Notes: generated by a model from the letters alone, not told the origin. DNA of 64,000 nt from Rhizomonospora bruguierae (GCF_018397995.1 NZ_BBQH01000023.1:62001-126000), one strand, 5' to 3'; counted from the first letter of the stretch, positions 1 to 8,711 are shown. Numbers and translations are program-made.

Positions 1-1
1 G

Positions 2-571
2 CTGCGCTCCCCCGTCGACCTGGCTCACCGCGTCATGTCGACCCAGCTGGTCTGCGGCGGCCGGTTCGCCCTGGGCGTCGGCGCGGGTTCCACGGCGGCC
101 GACTTCGCGGCGTGCGGCGTCGACTTCGAGGAGCGGTTCACGCTGCTCGACCACGGGCTCGAGATTCTCGACCGGGTCTACGCTGGCGGGCCGCCTCGGA
201 TCGTCGGCTGGGACTCCACCCGGGAACGCCCGCCGGTGCTGCTCGGCGCCTGGGGCGGCCGGCGCGGTATCAAGCGGGCCGCGACCGAGTTCGACGGGTG
301 GATCGGGTCGGCGAAGAAGGGGCGCCCGCTCGTTGAGGTGCTCGCCCGCTTCCGTGCCGCCGGCGGCCGGCGCGCCGTGCTCACCACCATCGAGACCGAC
401 CTCGACGTGGTCGGCGACGACGGCGACGACGGGTTCACTCTGCGGTGCTCGCCCCGGAAGGCGGCGGATCGGCTCGCGCGCCTGGCCGATCTGGGCTTCG
501 ACGATGCGGTCCTGCGGTCGCCGCGGACCGACGCGCGCACCCTCGCCACGCTGCGCAATCTCCTCCCATAG
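2..571 (+). CDS. LLM-class (luciferase-like, F420-type) oxidoreductase, 5'-partial
   Basis: This is the C-terminal part of a luciferase-like monooxygenase-fold oxidoreductase; in actinobacteria these usually use coenzyme F420 or flavin. The reading frame is open from base 2, so the true start lies outside the window. The segment LAHRVMSTQLVCGGRFALGVGAG is split here by the first in-frame ATG, and it matches the conserved strand and loop of the (beta/alpha)8 fold ('RF.LGVG.G'). The later VLLGAWGG and the C-terminal helix ending in LRNLLP fit the same family. It ends 122 bases before the tctA-like gene and may belong to the same catabolic locus. The substrate cannot be told from sequence. Confidence 0.75.
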   Translation: MRSPVDLAHRVMSTQLVCGGRFALGVGAGSTAADFAACGVDFEERFTLLDHGLEILDRVYAGGPPRIVGWDSTRERPPVLLGAWGGRRGIKRAATEFDGWIGSAKKGRPLVEVLARFRAAGGRRAVLTTIETDLDVVGDDGDDGFTLRCSPRKAADRLARLADLGFDDAVLRSPRTDARTLATLRNLLP

Positions 572-650
572 ATGGTCGTCAGTGTAATCGTCATGTGATC
601 TGCCGGACATCTTGACGGGCTGATTCGGCATCCCTAAGGTGTGCACCTAA

Positions 651-676
651 TGCACTACTGACCACTTGGCGCACAG
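651..676. promoter_or_regulatory. 26-bp shared operator candidate, copy A (tctA promoter)
   Basis: Pattern TGCAC-N4-GACCACT-N2-GYG-N-ACAG, lying 18-43 bases upstream of the tctA-like start codon. The same 26-base pattern, with the same internal spacing, recurs at 10325-10350 and 19938-19963; 18 of 26 positions are identical in all three. The outer bases (TGCAC with GCGCA) and the inner bases (CAC with GTG on the other strand) give partial dyad symmetry, as expected for a regulator of the IclR type. The neighbouring GTGCA-N5-TGCAC dyad (641-655) overlaps its left end. Confidence 0.6.
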
Positions 677-693
677 GACGGACCTACGCCGAC

Positions 694-2328
694 ATGGGTT
701 TACTGAACGACGCCGTCCACGCGTTCGGGTTGATCCTCGAACCCGGCCGCCTCATGTGGCTGTTCATCGGCATCCTGTTGGGAATGGTCGTCGGCCTGCT
801 CCCGGGCCTCGGCGGCATCGTCGGCATGACGATCATGTTCCCGTTCATCTACGGCATGGACCCCTACTCGGGAGCCGCGCTCCTCGTCGGGATCCTCGCC
901 GTCAACACGATGTCCGACTCGTTCCCGGCGGTGCTGCTCGGCATCCCGGGTTCGTCCGCAGCCGCCGCGACCATCATGGATGGTTATCCCCTCGCGAAGC
1001 AGGGCAAGGGCACCCGCACGCTCGGCACCGTCTTTTTCAGTTCGGCGGTGGGCGGCATCATCGGCGGTATCTGCCTGTTCCTCATCATCCCGGTCGCCCG
1101 ACCGCTCGTGCTCGCGCTCCAATCGCCCGAGCTGCTGATGTTCACGCTGCTCGGTATCAGCATGGTCGGCGTCCTCTCCCGCGGGTCGGCAGCCAAGGGC
1201 GTCTGTGCCGGCGCGCTCGGCCTGCTGCTGAGCACGATCGGCACCTCGTTGGTCGGCACCGACTACCGCTACACGTTCGGCAGCCTCTACCTCTGGGACG
1301 GCCTCAACATCAGCATCATCGCGATGGGCCTGTTCGGCATCCCCGAGTTCATCGACATGCTCATCTCGCGCGACCCGGCGTTCAGGCACCGGGCGCTGCG
1401 GGAGAAGACCGACACCCGTGGGCAGCTGATCGCCGGCATCCGGGACGCGATCCGCCACCGTTGGATCGTGCTCCGCTCGTCGGCGATCGGCGTGGTCCTC
1501 GGCGCGATCCCCGGGCTCGGCGGCGGCGTCGTCGACTGGATCCTCTACGGCACCGCGATCCAGTTCTCGCGCGACAAGAGCAAGTTCGGCAAGGGCGACA
1601 TCCGCGGCGTCATCGCACCGGAGTCGGCGGCCAACTCGCGCGAGGGCGGCGCGCTCATGCCCACTCTCCTGTTCGGCATCCCGGGCAGCGGCGGCATGGC
1701 CGTACTCCTGGCAGGTTTCTTCCTCCTCGGCATCGAGACCGGTCCCGGGCTCGTGCAGAGCCCCGAGGGCAACACCGTCGTGCTCGTCGTGGTCTGGACG
1801 CTGGTGCTCGCCAACGTCGTCTCGGCCATCATCTGCCTGGGCCTGGCACGCTACATGGTGCGGATCAGTCAGCTGCCGCCGCGGATCCTCACGCCGTTCC
1901 TGTTCATCCTGATCGTCGTCGCCGCCTACCAGTCGTCCCGGGACCCGCTCGACATCGTCGTGCTGCTCGTGATCGGTGCGCTCGGCTGGGCCCTCAAGCA
2001 GTTCGCCTGGTCGCGGGCCGCGGTGCTCATCGGCTTCGTCCTCGGCGAGCCCGCCGAGCGCTACCTCACGATCTCGGTCACCCGCTACGGCGGCGGCTGG
2101 CTCACCCGCCCGGGCGTGCTCGCCATCGGCGCGCTGATCGTACTCAGCGTCGTCGTCGCCATCCGGATGAAGCCGTCCGCGGCGATCGAGAGCGGCGTCG
2201 TCCACCGCGTGGCGGCGGTCGACGAGGAGGCGGGCGCGACGGCGGCGCAGATGACCGACGCCGGCACGCCCGCACCGCGCACCGACCGGCACGACCAGCC
2301 ACAGGAGGACAAGACCCGTGGTCACTAA
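694..2328 (+). CDS. Tripartite tricarboxylate transporter large permease (TctA family)
   Basis: This is the large, multi-spanning membrane subunit of a tripartite tricarboxylate transporter, which imports organic acids using an ion gradient and a high-affinity binding protein. The 544-residue length is close to the family norm of about 500. The family signature GLLPGLGGIVGMTIMFPF lies near residue 31, and a second copy of the PGLGG-type loop (GAIPGLGGGVVDW) lies near residue 270, reflecting the internal duplication of TctA. Long hydrophobic stretches run throughout. The last 40 residues are polar and probably cytoplasmic. The stop codon overlaps the next gene by 11 bases. A candidate operator sits just upstream. 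The substrate is unknown; the surrounding catabolic genes point to a carboxylate. Confidence 0.93.
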   Translation: MGLLNDAVHAFGLILEPGRLMWLFIGILLGMVVGLLPGLGGIVGMTIMFPFIYGMDPYSGAALLVGILAVNTMSDSFPAVLLGIPGSSAAAATIMDGYPLAKQGKGTRTLGTVFFSSAVGGIIGGICLFLIIPVARPLVLALQSPELLMFTLLGISMVGVLSRGSAAKGVCAGALGLLLSTIGTSLVGTDYRYTFGSLYLWDGLNISIIAMGLFGIPEFIDMLISRDPAFRHRALREKTDTRGQLIAGIRDAIRHRWIVLRSSAIGVVLGAIPGLGGGVVDWILYGTAIQFSRDKSKFGKGDIRGVIAPESAANSREGGALMPTLLFGIPGSGGMAVLLAGFFLLGIETGPGLVQSPEGNTVVLVVVWTLVLANVVSAIICLGLARYMVRISQLPPRILTPFLFILIVVAAYQSSRDPLDIVVLLVIGALGWALKQFAWSRAAVLIGFVLGEPAERYLTISVTRYGGGWLTRPGVLAIGALIVLSVVVAIRMKPSAAIESGVVHRVAAVDEEAGATAAQMTDAGTPAPRTDRHDQPQEDKTRGH

Positions 2329-2788
2329 GGCCGTCAAGCTGACGTTCGACGCCCTCATCGTCGCGGTCTTCGCGTACGCCGCGATCGAAGCCACCAGCTT
2401 CACCCCCGGCGGACGCTGGCTCCCCCTCTTTGTCGCGATCGCCGGCGTCATCCTCGCCGTCGTCAACATCGTCCTCGACGGGATCGGCGCGGTCCGCGGC
2501 GCCCGGGCGAACGGGGCGGCCGCCCAGGCCGACCGCGAACGTAACCAGGAGTTCGAGACGGACGTCAGGTCGGCCCTCTACTGGCTCGCCTGGCTGGTCG
2601 GCTATGTCGTCCTCGTCATCGTGTTCGGCGCCCTCATCGCGAGCCCGGTGTGGCTCGGGCTCTTCCTGCGCACACAGGCGAAGGTCGGCTGGCTCGCGAC
2701 CCTCGCGAGCGTGGTCGGCACGGTCGCCGTGCTCTACCTCTTCTCCCGCTATCTCCCGTTCGTCCTGCCGCCCGGGATCTTCGAATAA
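2318..2788 (+). CDS. Tripartite tricarboxylate transporter small subunit (TctB family)
   Basis: This 156-residue protein has four predicted hydrophobic segments (around residues 8-25, 33-50, 90-110 and 125-150), the usual layout of the small TctB membrane subunit. The start is GTG at 2318, preceded by AGGAGG at 2303-2308 and overlapping the end of the tctA-like gene. This implies translational coupling and fixed stoichiometry of the two membrane subunits. TctB sequences are poorly conserved, so the assignment rests on size, topology and position between the TctA and TctC genes. Confidence 0.88.
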   Translation: MVTKAVKLTFDALIVAVFAYAAIEATSFTPGGRWLPLFVAIAGVILAVVNIVLDGIGAVRGARANGAAAQADRERNQEFETDVRSALYWLAWLVGYVVLVIVFGALIASPVWLGLFLRTQAKVGWLATLASVVGTVAVLYLFSRYLPFVLPPGIFE

Positions 2789-2840
2789 CAGGGCTTCCCG
2801 ACCTCGACACACGACAGCACCACACACCCCAAGGAGTGCC

Positions 2841-3989
2841 ATGCGACTCACTCACGACCTCCGGCGAGGAGGGACCGCCCACCGACGGGTCTTCCGCCCG
2901 GTGGCGGCGGCCGCCACCGGGGCGCTGCTCATCACGGCCGCAGCGTGTGGCGGCACGTCTGGTAACGGCTCGGGGAGCGCCGACGCCTACTACAAGGGCA
3001 AGACCATCCACATGATCGTCCCGACCGACGCCGGCGGCACGGTCGACACCGCGGGCCGGTTCCTCGCCCTGTTCCTCACCAAACACCTCGAGGGCAACCC
3101 CAAGGTCGTCATCGATAACATCACCGGCGGCAACCAGCTCGTCGGCGCCAACGAGTACGCGCAGAAGCGCAAGCACGACGGCACCGAGCTGTTCATCAAC
3201 GGCAACGGCACCAACCTGATCCAGCTCCTCGGCCACCCGCAGAAGCACTTCGACTACAAGAATTACGAGCCGCTGATCGCGTTCGGCGGCAACGCGCTGG
3301 TCATGAGCAACACCAAGAGCGGCGGCATCAAGTCGCCCGCGGACCTGGTCGGCGGCCCGCGGGTCCCGGTCTTCGGCGGCACCTCCGCCTCCGGCACGGA
3401 CCTGCCGAACGTGGTCGCGCTCGAGATGCTCGGGATCAACTACAAGCCCGTCTTCGGGTACGAGAGCAACCAGGCACTCGTGGTCGCCATTCAGCAGGGC
3501 GAGGTGGACCTCCACTCCGACTCCACGCAGTCCTACCTGCGCGAGTTCAAGGACCAGATCGCGAGCGGCGAGATTGCCCCGATCTACTCCTACGGCCCGA
3601 TGAACCCCGACGGTACGTTCGCCCGCGACAAGCTCATCCCCGACGTGCCGTCGGTACCCGAGGTCTACAAGCAGCTGCACGGCACCGATCCGCCGGACAG
3701 CCTGGCCTTCCGGGCCTACAAGGCGATCATCGCGAGCCGCGCCCTGGCCAACGTGCTGTGGATCTTCAACGACGCACCGGAGGAGGCCAAGACGGCCCTG
3801 AAGGACGCGATCGCCAAGTCCATCGCCGACCCGGAGTTCACGAAGGGCCTGGAGGCCGCCGTCGGCGGCAACGAGCCCAATACCGGCGACGAGATTCAGC
3901 CGGCCCTGCAGGCGGTGCTCAACCCCGAGCCGCAGGTCGTGCAGTGGATCAAGGACTTCCTGAAGACGAAGTTCGACATCAAGCTCTGA
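2841..3989 (+). CDS. Tripartite tricarboxylate transporter substrate-binding lipoprotein (TctC/Bug family)
   Basis: This is the extracytoplasmic solute receptor of the transporter. ATG at 2841 follows AAGGAG with good spacing; earlier in-frame codons run through the tctB-like gene and are not the start. The 382-residue product begins with a basic, hydrophobic signal peptide ending in a lipobox-like TAAACGG, so it should be anchored to the membrane by a lipidated cysteine near residue 35. The core carries Bug-family features: a first strand reading IHMIVPTDAGGTVDTAGRF, and a later ANEYAQKRKHDGTEL. Like most Bug proteins it probably binds a carboxylate. A strong hairpin follows the stop codon, closing the tctABC-like operon. 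Confidence 0.92.
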   Translation: MRLTHDLRRGGTAHRRVFRPVAAAATGALLITAAACGGTSGNGSGSADAYYKGKTIHMIVPTDAGGTVDTAGRFLALFLTKHLEGNPKVVIDNITGGNQLVGANEYAQKRKHDGTELFINGNGTNLIQLLGHPQKHFDYKNYEPLIAFGGNALVMSNTKSGGIKSPADLVGGPRVPVFGGTSASGTDLPNVVALEMLGINYKPVFGYESNQALVVAIQQGEVDLHSDSTQSYLREFKDQIASGEIAPIYSYGPMNPDGTFARDKLIPDVPSVPEVYKQLHGTDPPDSLAFRAYKAIIASRALANVLWIFNDAPEEAKTALKDAIAKSIADPEFTKGLEAAVGGNEPNTGDEIQPALQAVLNPEPQVVQWIKDFLKTKFDIKL

Positions 3990-4002
3990 CGCGCCGACGC
4001 GC

Positions 4003-4039
4003 GGCGGCCCGGGAAGCGGCGGCTTTCCGGGCCGCCGCC
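4003..4039 (+). terminator. Rho-independent-like terminator of the tctABC operon
   Basis: A 15-base GC-rich stem with one mismatch (GGCGGCCCGGGAAGC paired with GCTTTCCGGGCCGCC, 7-base loop or shorter) lies 14 bases after the tctC-like stop. There is no clear T-run, as is usual in high-GC actinobacteria. Confidence 0.65.
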
Positions 4040-4352
4040 TGTCAGTGCCCAACCCGCACGCGGTCGCCAACCCGCACCCGCCCACGCCCAGCTCGAACGC
4101 GGTCGCGCCCAGCCGCACGCGGCCTCGCCAGCCGTGCCGGCCACCGCGGCCCGCGGCCGAGGACGGCACGGCAACCATGCGGCCTGGCGGATGCGGCACC
4201 AGGCGGGATGGGGCGGTGTGCTGGCTGGCGCGGGAGTCCACCGCGCCGCCGCGGCCGATCGTCACCGCTGCCAACACGCAGACAACGGGTACGAGCTTGC
4301 ATCGTCCTGAACCCGGTCACGTGGCGCCGGGCGCCGGCGGATGCCGGCGCTG
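4040..4352. other. Non-coding stretch with degenerate short repeats
   Basis: No convincing gene is seen between the tctC-like terminator and the inverted-repeat element at 4353. The first 90 bases contain imperfect repeats of a CACGCGGTCGCC-like unit near 4057, 4097 and 4119. These give spurious open frames on both strands. Confidence 0.5.
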
Positions 4353-4516
4353 GCGCCTGTTTCGGACGGGTCGGTCGAGCCGCGGCGAGGCCCAGGTGGT
4401 GATCCGGCAAGGCGCCGGGTTGTCCGGATACCGGTGTTGTATCCGGACGGTCCGGCAACGCCGCCGGTCGTCGTCCGGGGCCGGCGCGGCCGACCGTGCC
4501 CATCCGAAACAGGCGC
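4353..4516. repeat. Nested inverted-repeat element at the 3' end of the MFS gene
   Basis: A left arm beginning GCGCCTGTTTCGGA at 4353 pairs with a right arm ending TCCGAAACAGGCGC at 4516 (one mismatch within these 14 bases), and the complementarity continues inward through GGTCG. A second perfect-looking dyad, GTCCGGATAC at 4422 against GTATCCGGAC at 4439, sits near the centre. The right arm ends exactly at the stop codon of the minus-strand MFS gene. It could be that gene's 3' RNA structure or terminator, or a small non-autonomous mobile element. Confidence 0.55.
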
Positions 4517-5769
4517 TAACCGCCAATGCGGGACGGGCGGCAGAAGAACGCGGCCACGGTGATCAGCCCAGCGACGGTCACCAGCGACACCGTCGCCGAG
4601 CTCACGTCGGCCAGACTGCCGCTCATCAGCGCGGCCAGCGGTCGCGTGCCCTGGAACGCGACGATCCACAAGGCCATCACGCGGCCGCGGAACCCGTCGG
4701 TCAGCCGCAGCTGGAGCTGGGTGCTGAAGCTCGACAGCGCGATCGACATCCCGATCCCGGCGACGAGGAACGAGCCCGCCGCCGTCGGCAGCGACCAGCT
4801 GGCCGCGGCGCTGAGGTTGCCGGCGGCCAGCACCACGAGGCCGGCGGCGCAGGCGCGGGCGATGCCGATCGCGCCCTGTACCGGGCGGGTCAGCGTAAGG
4901 CCCAGGCCGGCGCCGACGCCGAAGGACGAGACCAGCATGCCCACCGCGTGGGAGCCGGACCCGCTTGCCGCCGCAATCGACGGGCTCAGGGTGAGCACCG
5001 GGTCGGTGCCGAAGCTGATGGCGGCCACGCCGAGCAGCAGCAGGAGGATCGACGGGTCGCGGCGCACGTAGGCGAACCCGGCCCGCACCGTGCTACTCGC
5101 ATCGCGGGGCTTGCGCGGGCCGACCCGGCGGCCGACCTTCATCGGCACCAGCAGCGCCGCGAACGCGAGGTTACCGGCCGCCGCAAGCAGGAACCCGTAC
5201 CCGGGGCCGAGCGACGTCGCGACGAGCGCGCCGACCGCCGGGCCGCCGGCCCGGGCGATCGTGAACGGCGCGTTGCCCAACGCGATCGCCGCCGGCAGTT
5301 CGGACGGCTTCACCAGCGAGGGCACGAGCGAGTGCATCGCCGGATGCCCGATGGTGAAACCGAAGCCCACCACCAGCGCCGCTACCAGCACGGGCAGCAC
5401 GTTGGGCAGGTTCTCGACGCCGACGAGCAGGATCCAGGTGCCGACGACGGTCGACCCGGTCGCGGCCACGATCCGCCCGGTGATCAGCTGCCGGCGCCGG
5501 TCGCCGCGGTCGGCCATCGCGCCGGACAGCGGCGCCAACAGCGTCTGCGGCAGGAACTGCGCCACCGACACCAGACCGACGACAAAGGCGGAGCCGGAGA
5601 GCTGGTAGGCCACGATCGCGCTGACGACGTTGTTGACCCACATACCGGCGCTGGAGAGCAGCTTGCCGTAGAAGAACGGACCATACTGTGGATCGACGAG
5701 TAACCGCCAGGTGGCCCGGGGCGGATCGTCTTCGCCCTTTCCGGGCCTTTCGACCACCGCCTCCGCCAC
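4516..5769 (-). CDS. MFS transporter (MFS_3/EntS-like drug or metabolite exporter)
   Basis: This is a 417-residue major facilitator superfamily protein with about 10-12 hydrophobic helices. The N-terminal pattern (DPQYGPFFYGKLLSSAGMW, then VAQFLPQTLLAPLSGAMADR GDRRR) is typical of the transmembrane secretion effector/enterobactin-exporter subgroup. The D-R-x-x-R-R segment after helix 2 is the conserved MFS loop A. GTG at 5769 is chosen as the start because GAGGGGGG precedes it and it clears the upstream SDR stop by 13 bases; the longer open frame overlaps that gene. It is the last gene of the thiolase-DUF35-ECH-PrpD-SDR operon and may export a pathway intermediate or a toxic analogue. The substrate is not predictable. 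Confidence 0.85.
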   Translation of the reverse strand: MAEAVVERPGKGEDDPPRATWRLLVDPQYGPFFYGKLLSSAGMWVNNVVSAIVAYQLSGSAFVVGLVSVAQFLPQTLLAPLSGAMADRGDRRRQLITGRIVAATGSTVVGTWILLVGVENLPNVLPVLVAALVVGFGFTIGHPAMHSLVPSLVKPSELPAAIALGNAPFTIARAGGPAVGALVATSLGPGYGFLLAAAGNLAFAALLVPMKVGRRVGPRKPRDASSTVRAGFAYVRRDPSILLLLLGVAAISFGTDPVLTLSPSIAAASGSGSHAVGMLVSSFGVGAGLGLTLTRPVQGAIGIARACAAGLVVLAAGNLSAAASWSLPTAAGSFLVAGIGMSIALSSFSTQLQLRLTDGFRGRVMALWIVAFQGTRPLAALMSGSLADVSSATVSLVTVAGLITVAAFFCRPSRIGG

Positions 5770-5782
5770 TGAGCCCCCCTCG

Positions 5783-6562
5783 TCAGTAGTCGCTCTCCCG
5801 GGCACGGTGGCGCACGAGCGGGTGCGCCCCACCGGTCACCAGCAGCTCCTGTCCGGTGACGTAGCCGGCCTGCTCGGACGCGAGGAAGAGGCAGGCGGCC
5901 GCCACGTCGTCCGCCGTGCCCAGCCGGGCCACGGGGATGTCCTTGAGGCCCTCCTCCCAGATTCTGGCGATGTCGTCGGAGCCGTGGTTGTAGCGCGGGG
6001 TGTCGATGAGCCCCGGCACCACGGTGTTGACAGTGACGCCGAACCGCGCCGTCTCGTTGGCCAGCGCGCGGCTGAGCCCGACCAGGCCCAGCTTCGACGA
6101 GACCACGTGGGGTCGCTGGACGCTGCCCTTGTAGGCGTCGATGCCGCCGATGTTGATGACCCGGCCCCAACCCTGCTCGACCATGTGGCCGAGCACGGCC
6201 TGGGCGAGGAAGAACGGGCCGCGCAGGTTGGTGGCGTGGACCCGGTCCCACTCCTCCGGCGTGACGTCCTTGATCTTCGTACGCGGCCGCGTGGCGGCGT
6301 TGTTGACCAGGATGTCGACATCGCCGATCGAGGCCACGTCGGCCTTCATCCCCGGCAGGTCGGCCACGTCGAGGTGGTGGGCGCGGGCCGTCCCACCGGC
6401 GGAAGTGATCTCCTTGACGACACCCTCCGCCGCCGCCTCATCACGCTGGTAGGCGCAGACCACCATCGCCCCGTTGGCGGCCAGGGCGATCGCGATCGCC
6501 CGCCCCAGGTTGCGCCCGGCGCCGGTCACCAGCGCGACCCGGCCGTCGACCGTGAAGCGCAT
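5783..6562 (-). CDS. Atypical SDR-family oxidoreductase lacking the catalytic tyrosine
   Basis: This 259-residue Rossmann-fold short-chain dehydrogenase/reductase-like protein carries the coenzyme loop TGAGRNLG near residue 14 and the NNAA motif near residue 88. The catalytic segment reads RPHVVSSKLG, so the lysine is kept but the residue four before it is Val instead of Tyr, with His one position earlier. The usual Ser about 13 residues before the Tyr position is Gly (NIGGIDAYKG). A subgroup of SDRs with 'HVV..K' in this place is, as I recall, known, so this looks like a lineage trait. The protein may use a different mechanism or act without redox chemistry. It lies 2 bases after the PrpD gene and is cotranscribed. 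Confidence 0.85.
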   Translation of the reverse strand: MRFTVDGRVALVTGAGRNLGRAIAIALAANGAMVVCAYQRDEAAAEGVVKEITSAGGTARAHHLDVADLPGMKADVASIGDVDILVNNAATRPRTKIKDVTPEEWDRVHATNLRGPFFLAQAVLGHMVEQGWGRVINIGGIDAYKGSVQRPHVVSSKLGLVGLSRALANETARFGVTVNTVVPGLIDTPRYNHGSDDIARIWEEGLKDIPVARLGTADDVAAACLFLASEQAGYVTGQELLVTGGAHPLVRHRARESDY

Positions 6563-6564
6563 GC

Positions 6565-7965
6565 TCAGCGCCCCGTCCCGAGCCGGGCCAGTAGCGCGTG
6601 CACGTCGGGAACCCGTTCGATCTCGGCCAGCTCGTCGAAGACCATCATGCCGGCCACCTCGTCGCGACCGCCGGCGCGAAGGCAGTCGCGGAACTTGGCC
6701 TGGCTGTCCTCCCAGGACAGTGGGTGCTTCGGCGACCCGGTCGGGTAGTGGCGCTGCTGATGATAGGACTGCCCCGATCGCGTGTGGACGGTGACATCGA
6801 AGAACCCGCCGGTGCCGGAGCTGCTGTTGGCGGCGGTCGGGTCCTCGGGCCGGTTCTTCGGGTCCTCGCGGACGTCCACCTTGGACATGATGGCGCGCAC
6901 TCCGGGGCGACTGACGTTCTCGTCGCTGAACGAGTCGAGCGTCACCTTACGGTCGAGGAACGCGGCCGACGACACGTACTGCATGCTGAACTTGCCCTGG
7001 AGGCCGGTGCGCGGGTCCTTGTGGATGAGCGGGATGGTCGCGTCGGTCGGTGCCACGATCTCGATCTTCGCGAGGTCGTCGGGCGACACGTCGTGCTCGG
7101 CCTGGATGGCGAGGATCGAGTCGATGACGCGGTGGGTAGCGTAGCAGCACGGGTACTTCTTGAGCGACACGCCCGGCTTCTGCAGCGCCCACGGCGAGCC
7201 GAGCGTGTCGATCGCCTCGGGCCGGCTCGCGCCCGCGCCGTAGATGTCGAGGAAGCCCTTGGGTCCGTCGAGGATCATGTCGTTGGCGGTGAAGCCGACC
7301 GCGGCGAGCTGCGCCGCCATGACGCCGTTGCGGGCCGCGAGGCCGCTGTGCAGCGGCTTGGTCATCGTGCCGAAGTTGCGTTGCAGGCCGCCGGCGAGCG
7401 TCGCCACGATGCCGAGCGCGATCCGGGCGGTCGCCATGTCGAGGCCGAGGAGGCGACTGGCCGCCATCGCGGCGCCGAAGCCACCGCCGGTCAGCGTTGT
7501 GTGCCAGCCGAGCTTGTAGTGCTTGGGGCCGATCGAGCGGGCGACCTTGGCGATGACCTCGAAGCCGATGACGTACGCCTCCAGGAGCTGGGTGCCCGCC
7601 AACGGCTCGGAACGGGGCAGCGCGAGCAGCGCGGTCAGCGTCATCGCGCTGGGGTGCCCGACGCCGGACATCTCGTCGTCGTAGTCGAGCCCGTGGGCGA
7701 GCGTGGAGGCGATCAGCGCCTTGGTCTCGGGCGGGGCGTCCTGCGGCGCGCCGTACCAGGTGAGACCGGCCGTGCTGCCGGGCATCGCGGCGTCCGTGCC
7801 GTAGTGCAGGATCGTGCTCCCCGCTGGTCCGGAGCTGCCGGCTGCGATGACGCCGATGGTGTCGATGATCGGGCGGATCGCGAGCTTGCGCAGCTCGTCG
7901 TCGATGTCACCCGGTTTGGTGTCGATGGCGAAGCGGGCGACCTTCTCCGTCAGGGAGTCCGTCAT
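6565..7965 (-). CDS. MmgE/PrpD family protein, paralogue 1
   Basis: The 466-residue length matches the MmgE/PrpD family (about 450-480), which includes 2-methylcitrate dehydratase and cis-aconitate decarboxylase. Family landmarks are visible: the helical start with DTIGVIAAG, the DYDDEM..GHPS loop around residues 95-108, GGLQRNFGTMTKPLHSG around residue 200, and SLKKYPCCYATHR around residue 270. ATG at 7965 overlaps the stop of the enoyl-CoA hydratase gene (ATGA), and AAGGAG lies upstream. It shares those motifs with the paralogue at 11450-12826. The likely role is dehydration, decarboxylation or isomerisation of a hydroxy-polycarboxylate; the substrate is inferred only from the neighbouring carboxylate transporter. 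Confidence 0.9.
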   Translation of the reverse strand: MTDSLTEKVARFAIDTKPGDIDDELRKLAIRPIIDTIGVIAAGSSGPAGSTILHYGTDAAMPGSTAGLTWYGAPQDAPPETKALIASTLAHGLDYDDEMSGVGHPSAMTLTALLALPRSEPLAGTQLLEAYVIGFEVIAKVARSIGPKHYKLGWHTTLTGGGFGAAMAASRLLGLDMATARIALGIVATLAGGLQRNFGTMTKPLHSGLAARNGVMAAQLAAVGFTANDMILDGPKGFLDIYGAGASRPEAIDTLGSPWALQKPGVSLKKYPCCYATHRVIDSILAIQAEHDVSPDDLAKIEIVAPTDATIPLIHKDPRTGLQGKFSMQYVSSAAFLDRKVTLDSFSDENVSRPGVRAIMSKVDVREDPKNRPEDPTAANSSSGTGGFFDVTVHTRSGQSYHQQRHYPTGSPKHPLSWEDSQAKFRDCLRAGGRDEVAGMMVFDELAEIERVPDVHALLARLGTGR

Positions 7966-8711
7966 GATGCGCTAGCTCCTTCGTGACGCGCGGCCTTGAT
8001 GTTCTTGACGGTGTTGGACACGAGCGTGCCGTAGTCGAGTGCCTCGCTCCACGGCATGAGTTCCATCTCGCGCAGCGCCTTCTTGCAGAACGCGACGGCG
8101 ACGGCGTCGCGGGCCGCGATGCCGGCGGCGAGCTCGGTGGCCCGCTCCATCAGCGTCGCGGCCGGCACGACCTCGTTGACGATGCCCCACCGCAGCGCGG
8201 TCTCCGCGTCAACGCGCTTGGCGGTGAACATCAGCTGCGCCATGTGCTTGGGCAGGATCCGCCGGGCGGTGGACGGGCCGGCGAGGGCGGGGAACGCGCC
8301 GAAGCCGAGCTCCGGCATGCCGAACTGGGCGGTGTCGGCGGCAATGGCGAGCTCGCTGTTGTTGACGAGAGTGAGCCCACCGCCGACGGCGAAGCCGTTG
8401 ACGGCGGCGATGAACATGGCGGGGTGGCGGCGCATCACCTCGACCGCCTCGAGCCAGAACGTGCCGCGCTCGGCGCCGACCGTCTTGCGCCAGGTGCCCG
8501 GCTCGGCGCGCTCGTTGAGGTCCATGCCGGCGCTGAACGACCGGTCGCCGGCCCCGGTCAACACGATCACGGGCACGTCCTCGAGGTCGGCGAGCACGGC
8601 CCGGAACCGGTCGGCGAGCGCGATCGTGATGGCGTTGCGCTTCTCGGGGCGGTTGAGGGTGACGACCGCGAACCCATCGCGTCGCTCACCCAGGACCAGG
8701 TCGGCGCTCAT
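7962..8711 (-). CDS. Enoyl-CoA hydratase/isomerase (crotonase) family protein
   Basis: This 249-residue crotonase-fold protein has the oxyanion-hole segments FSAGMDLNE (near residue 59) and AVNGFAVGGGLTL (near residue 100), then ADTAQFGMPELGFGAFPALAG. The catalytic-region residues read MPELGFGAFP, so the first hydratase Glu equivalent is not clear and isomerase or another CoA-thioester reaction is possible. ATG at 8711 follows GAGGTGA and overlaps the DUF35 stop (ATGA); an upstream in-frame extension is only DUF35 sequence out of frame. It is cotranscribed with thiolase-like and PrpD genes, consistent with acyl-CoA breakdown. Confidence 0.92.
   Translation of the reverse strand: MSADLVLGERRDGFAVVTLNRPEKRNAITIALADRFRAVLADLEDVPVIVLTGAGDRSFSAGMDLNERAEPGTWRKTVGAERGTFWLEAVEVMRRHPAMFIAAVNGFAVGGGLTLVNNSELAIAADTAQFGMPELGFGAFPALAGPSTARRILPKHMAQLMFTAKRVDAETALRWGIVNEVVPAATLMERATELAAGIAARDAVAVAFCKKALREMELMPWSEALDYGTLVSNTVKNIKAARHEGASAS

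Noticed and set aside
4045..4130. CACGCGGTCGCC-like repeats, considered as a CRISPR or tandem array
   Set aside because: Units differ in sequence and spacing (about 40 and 22 bases), with no constant repeat or spacer length.
6598..7986. 462-codon plus-strand frame opposite PrpD-1
   Set aside because: Composition-driven shadow; the minus strand encodes a complete MmgE/PrpD protein with coupled neighbours.
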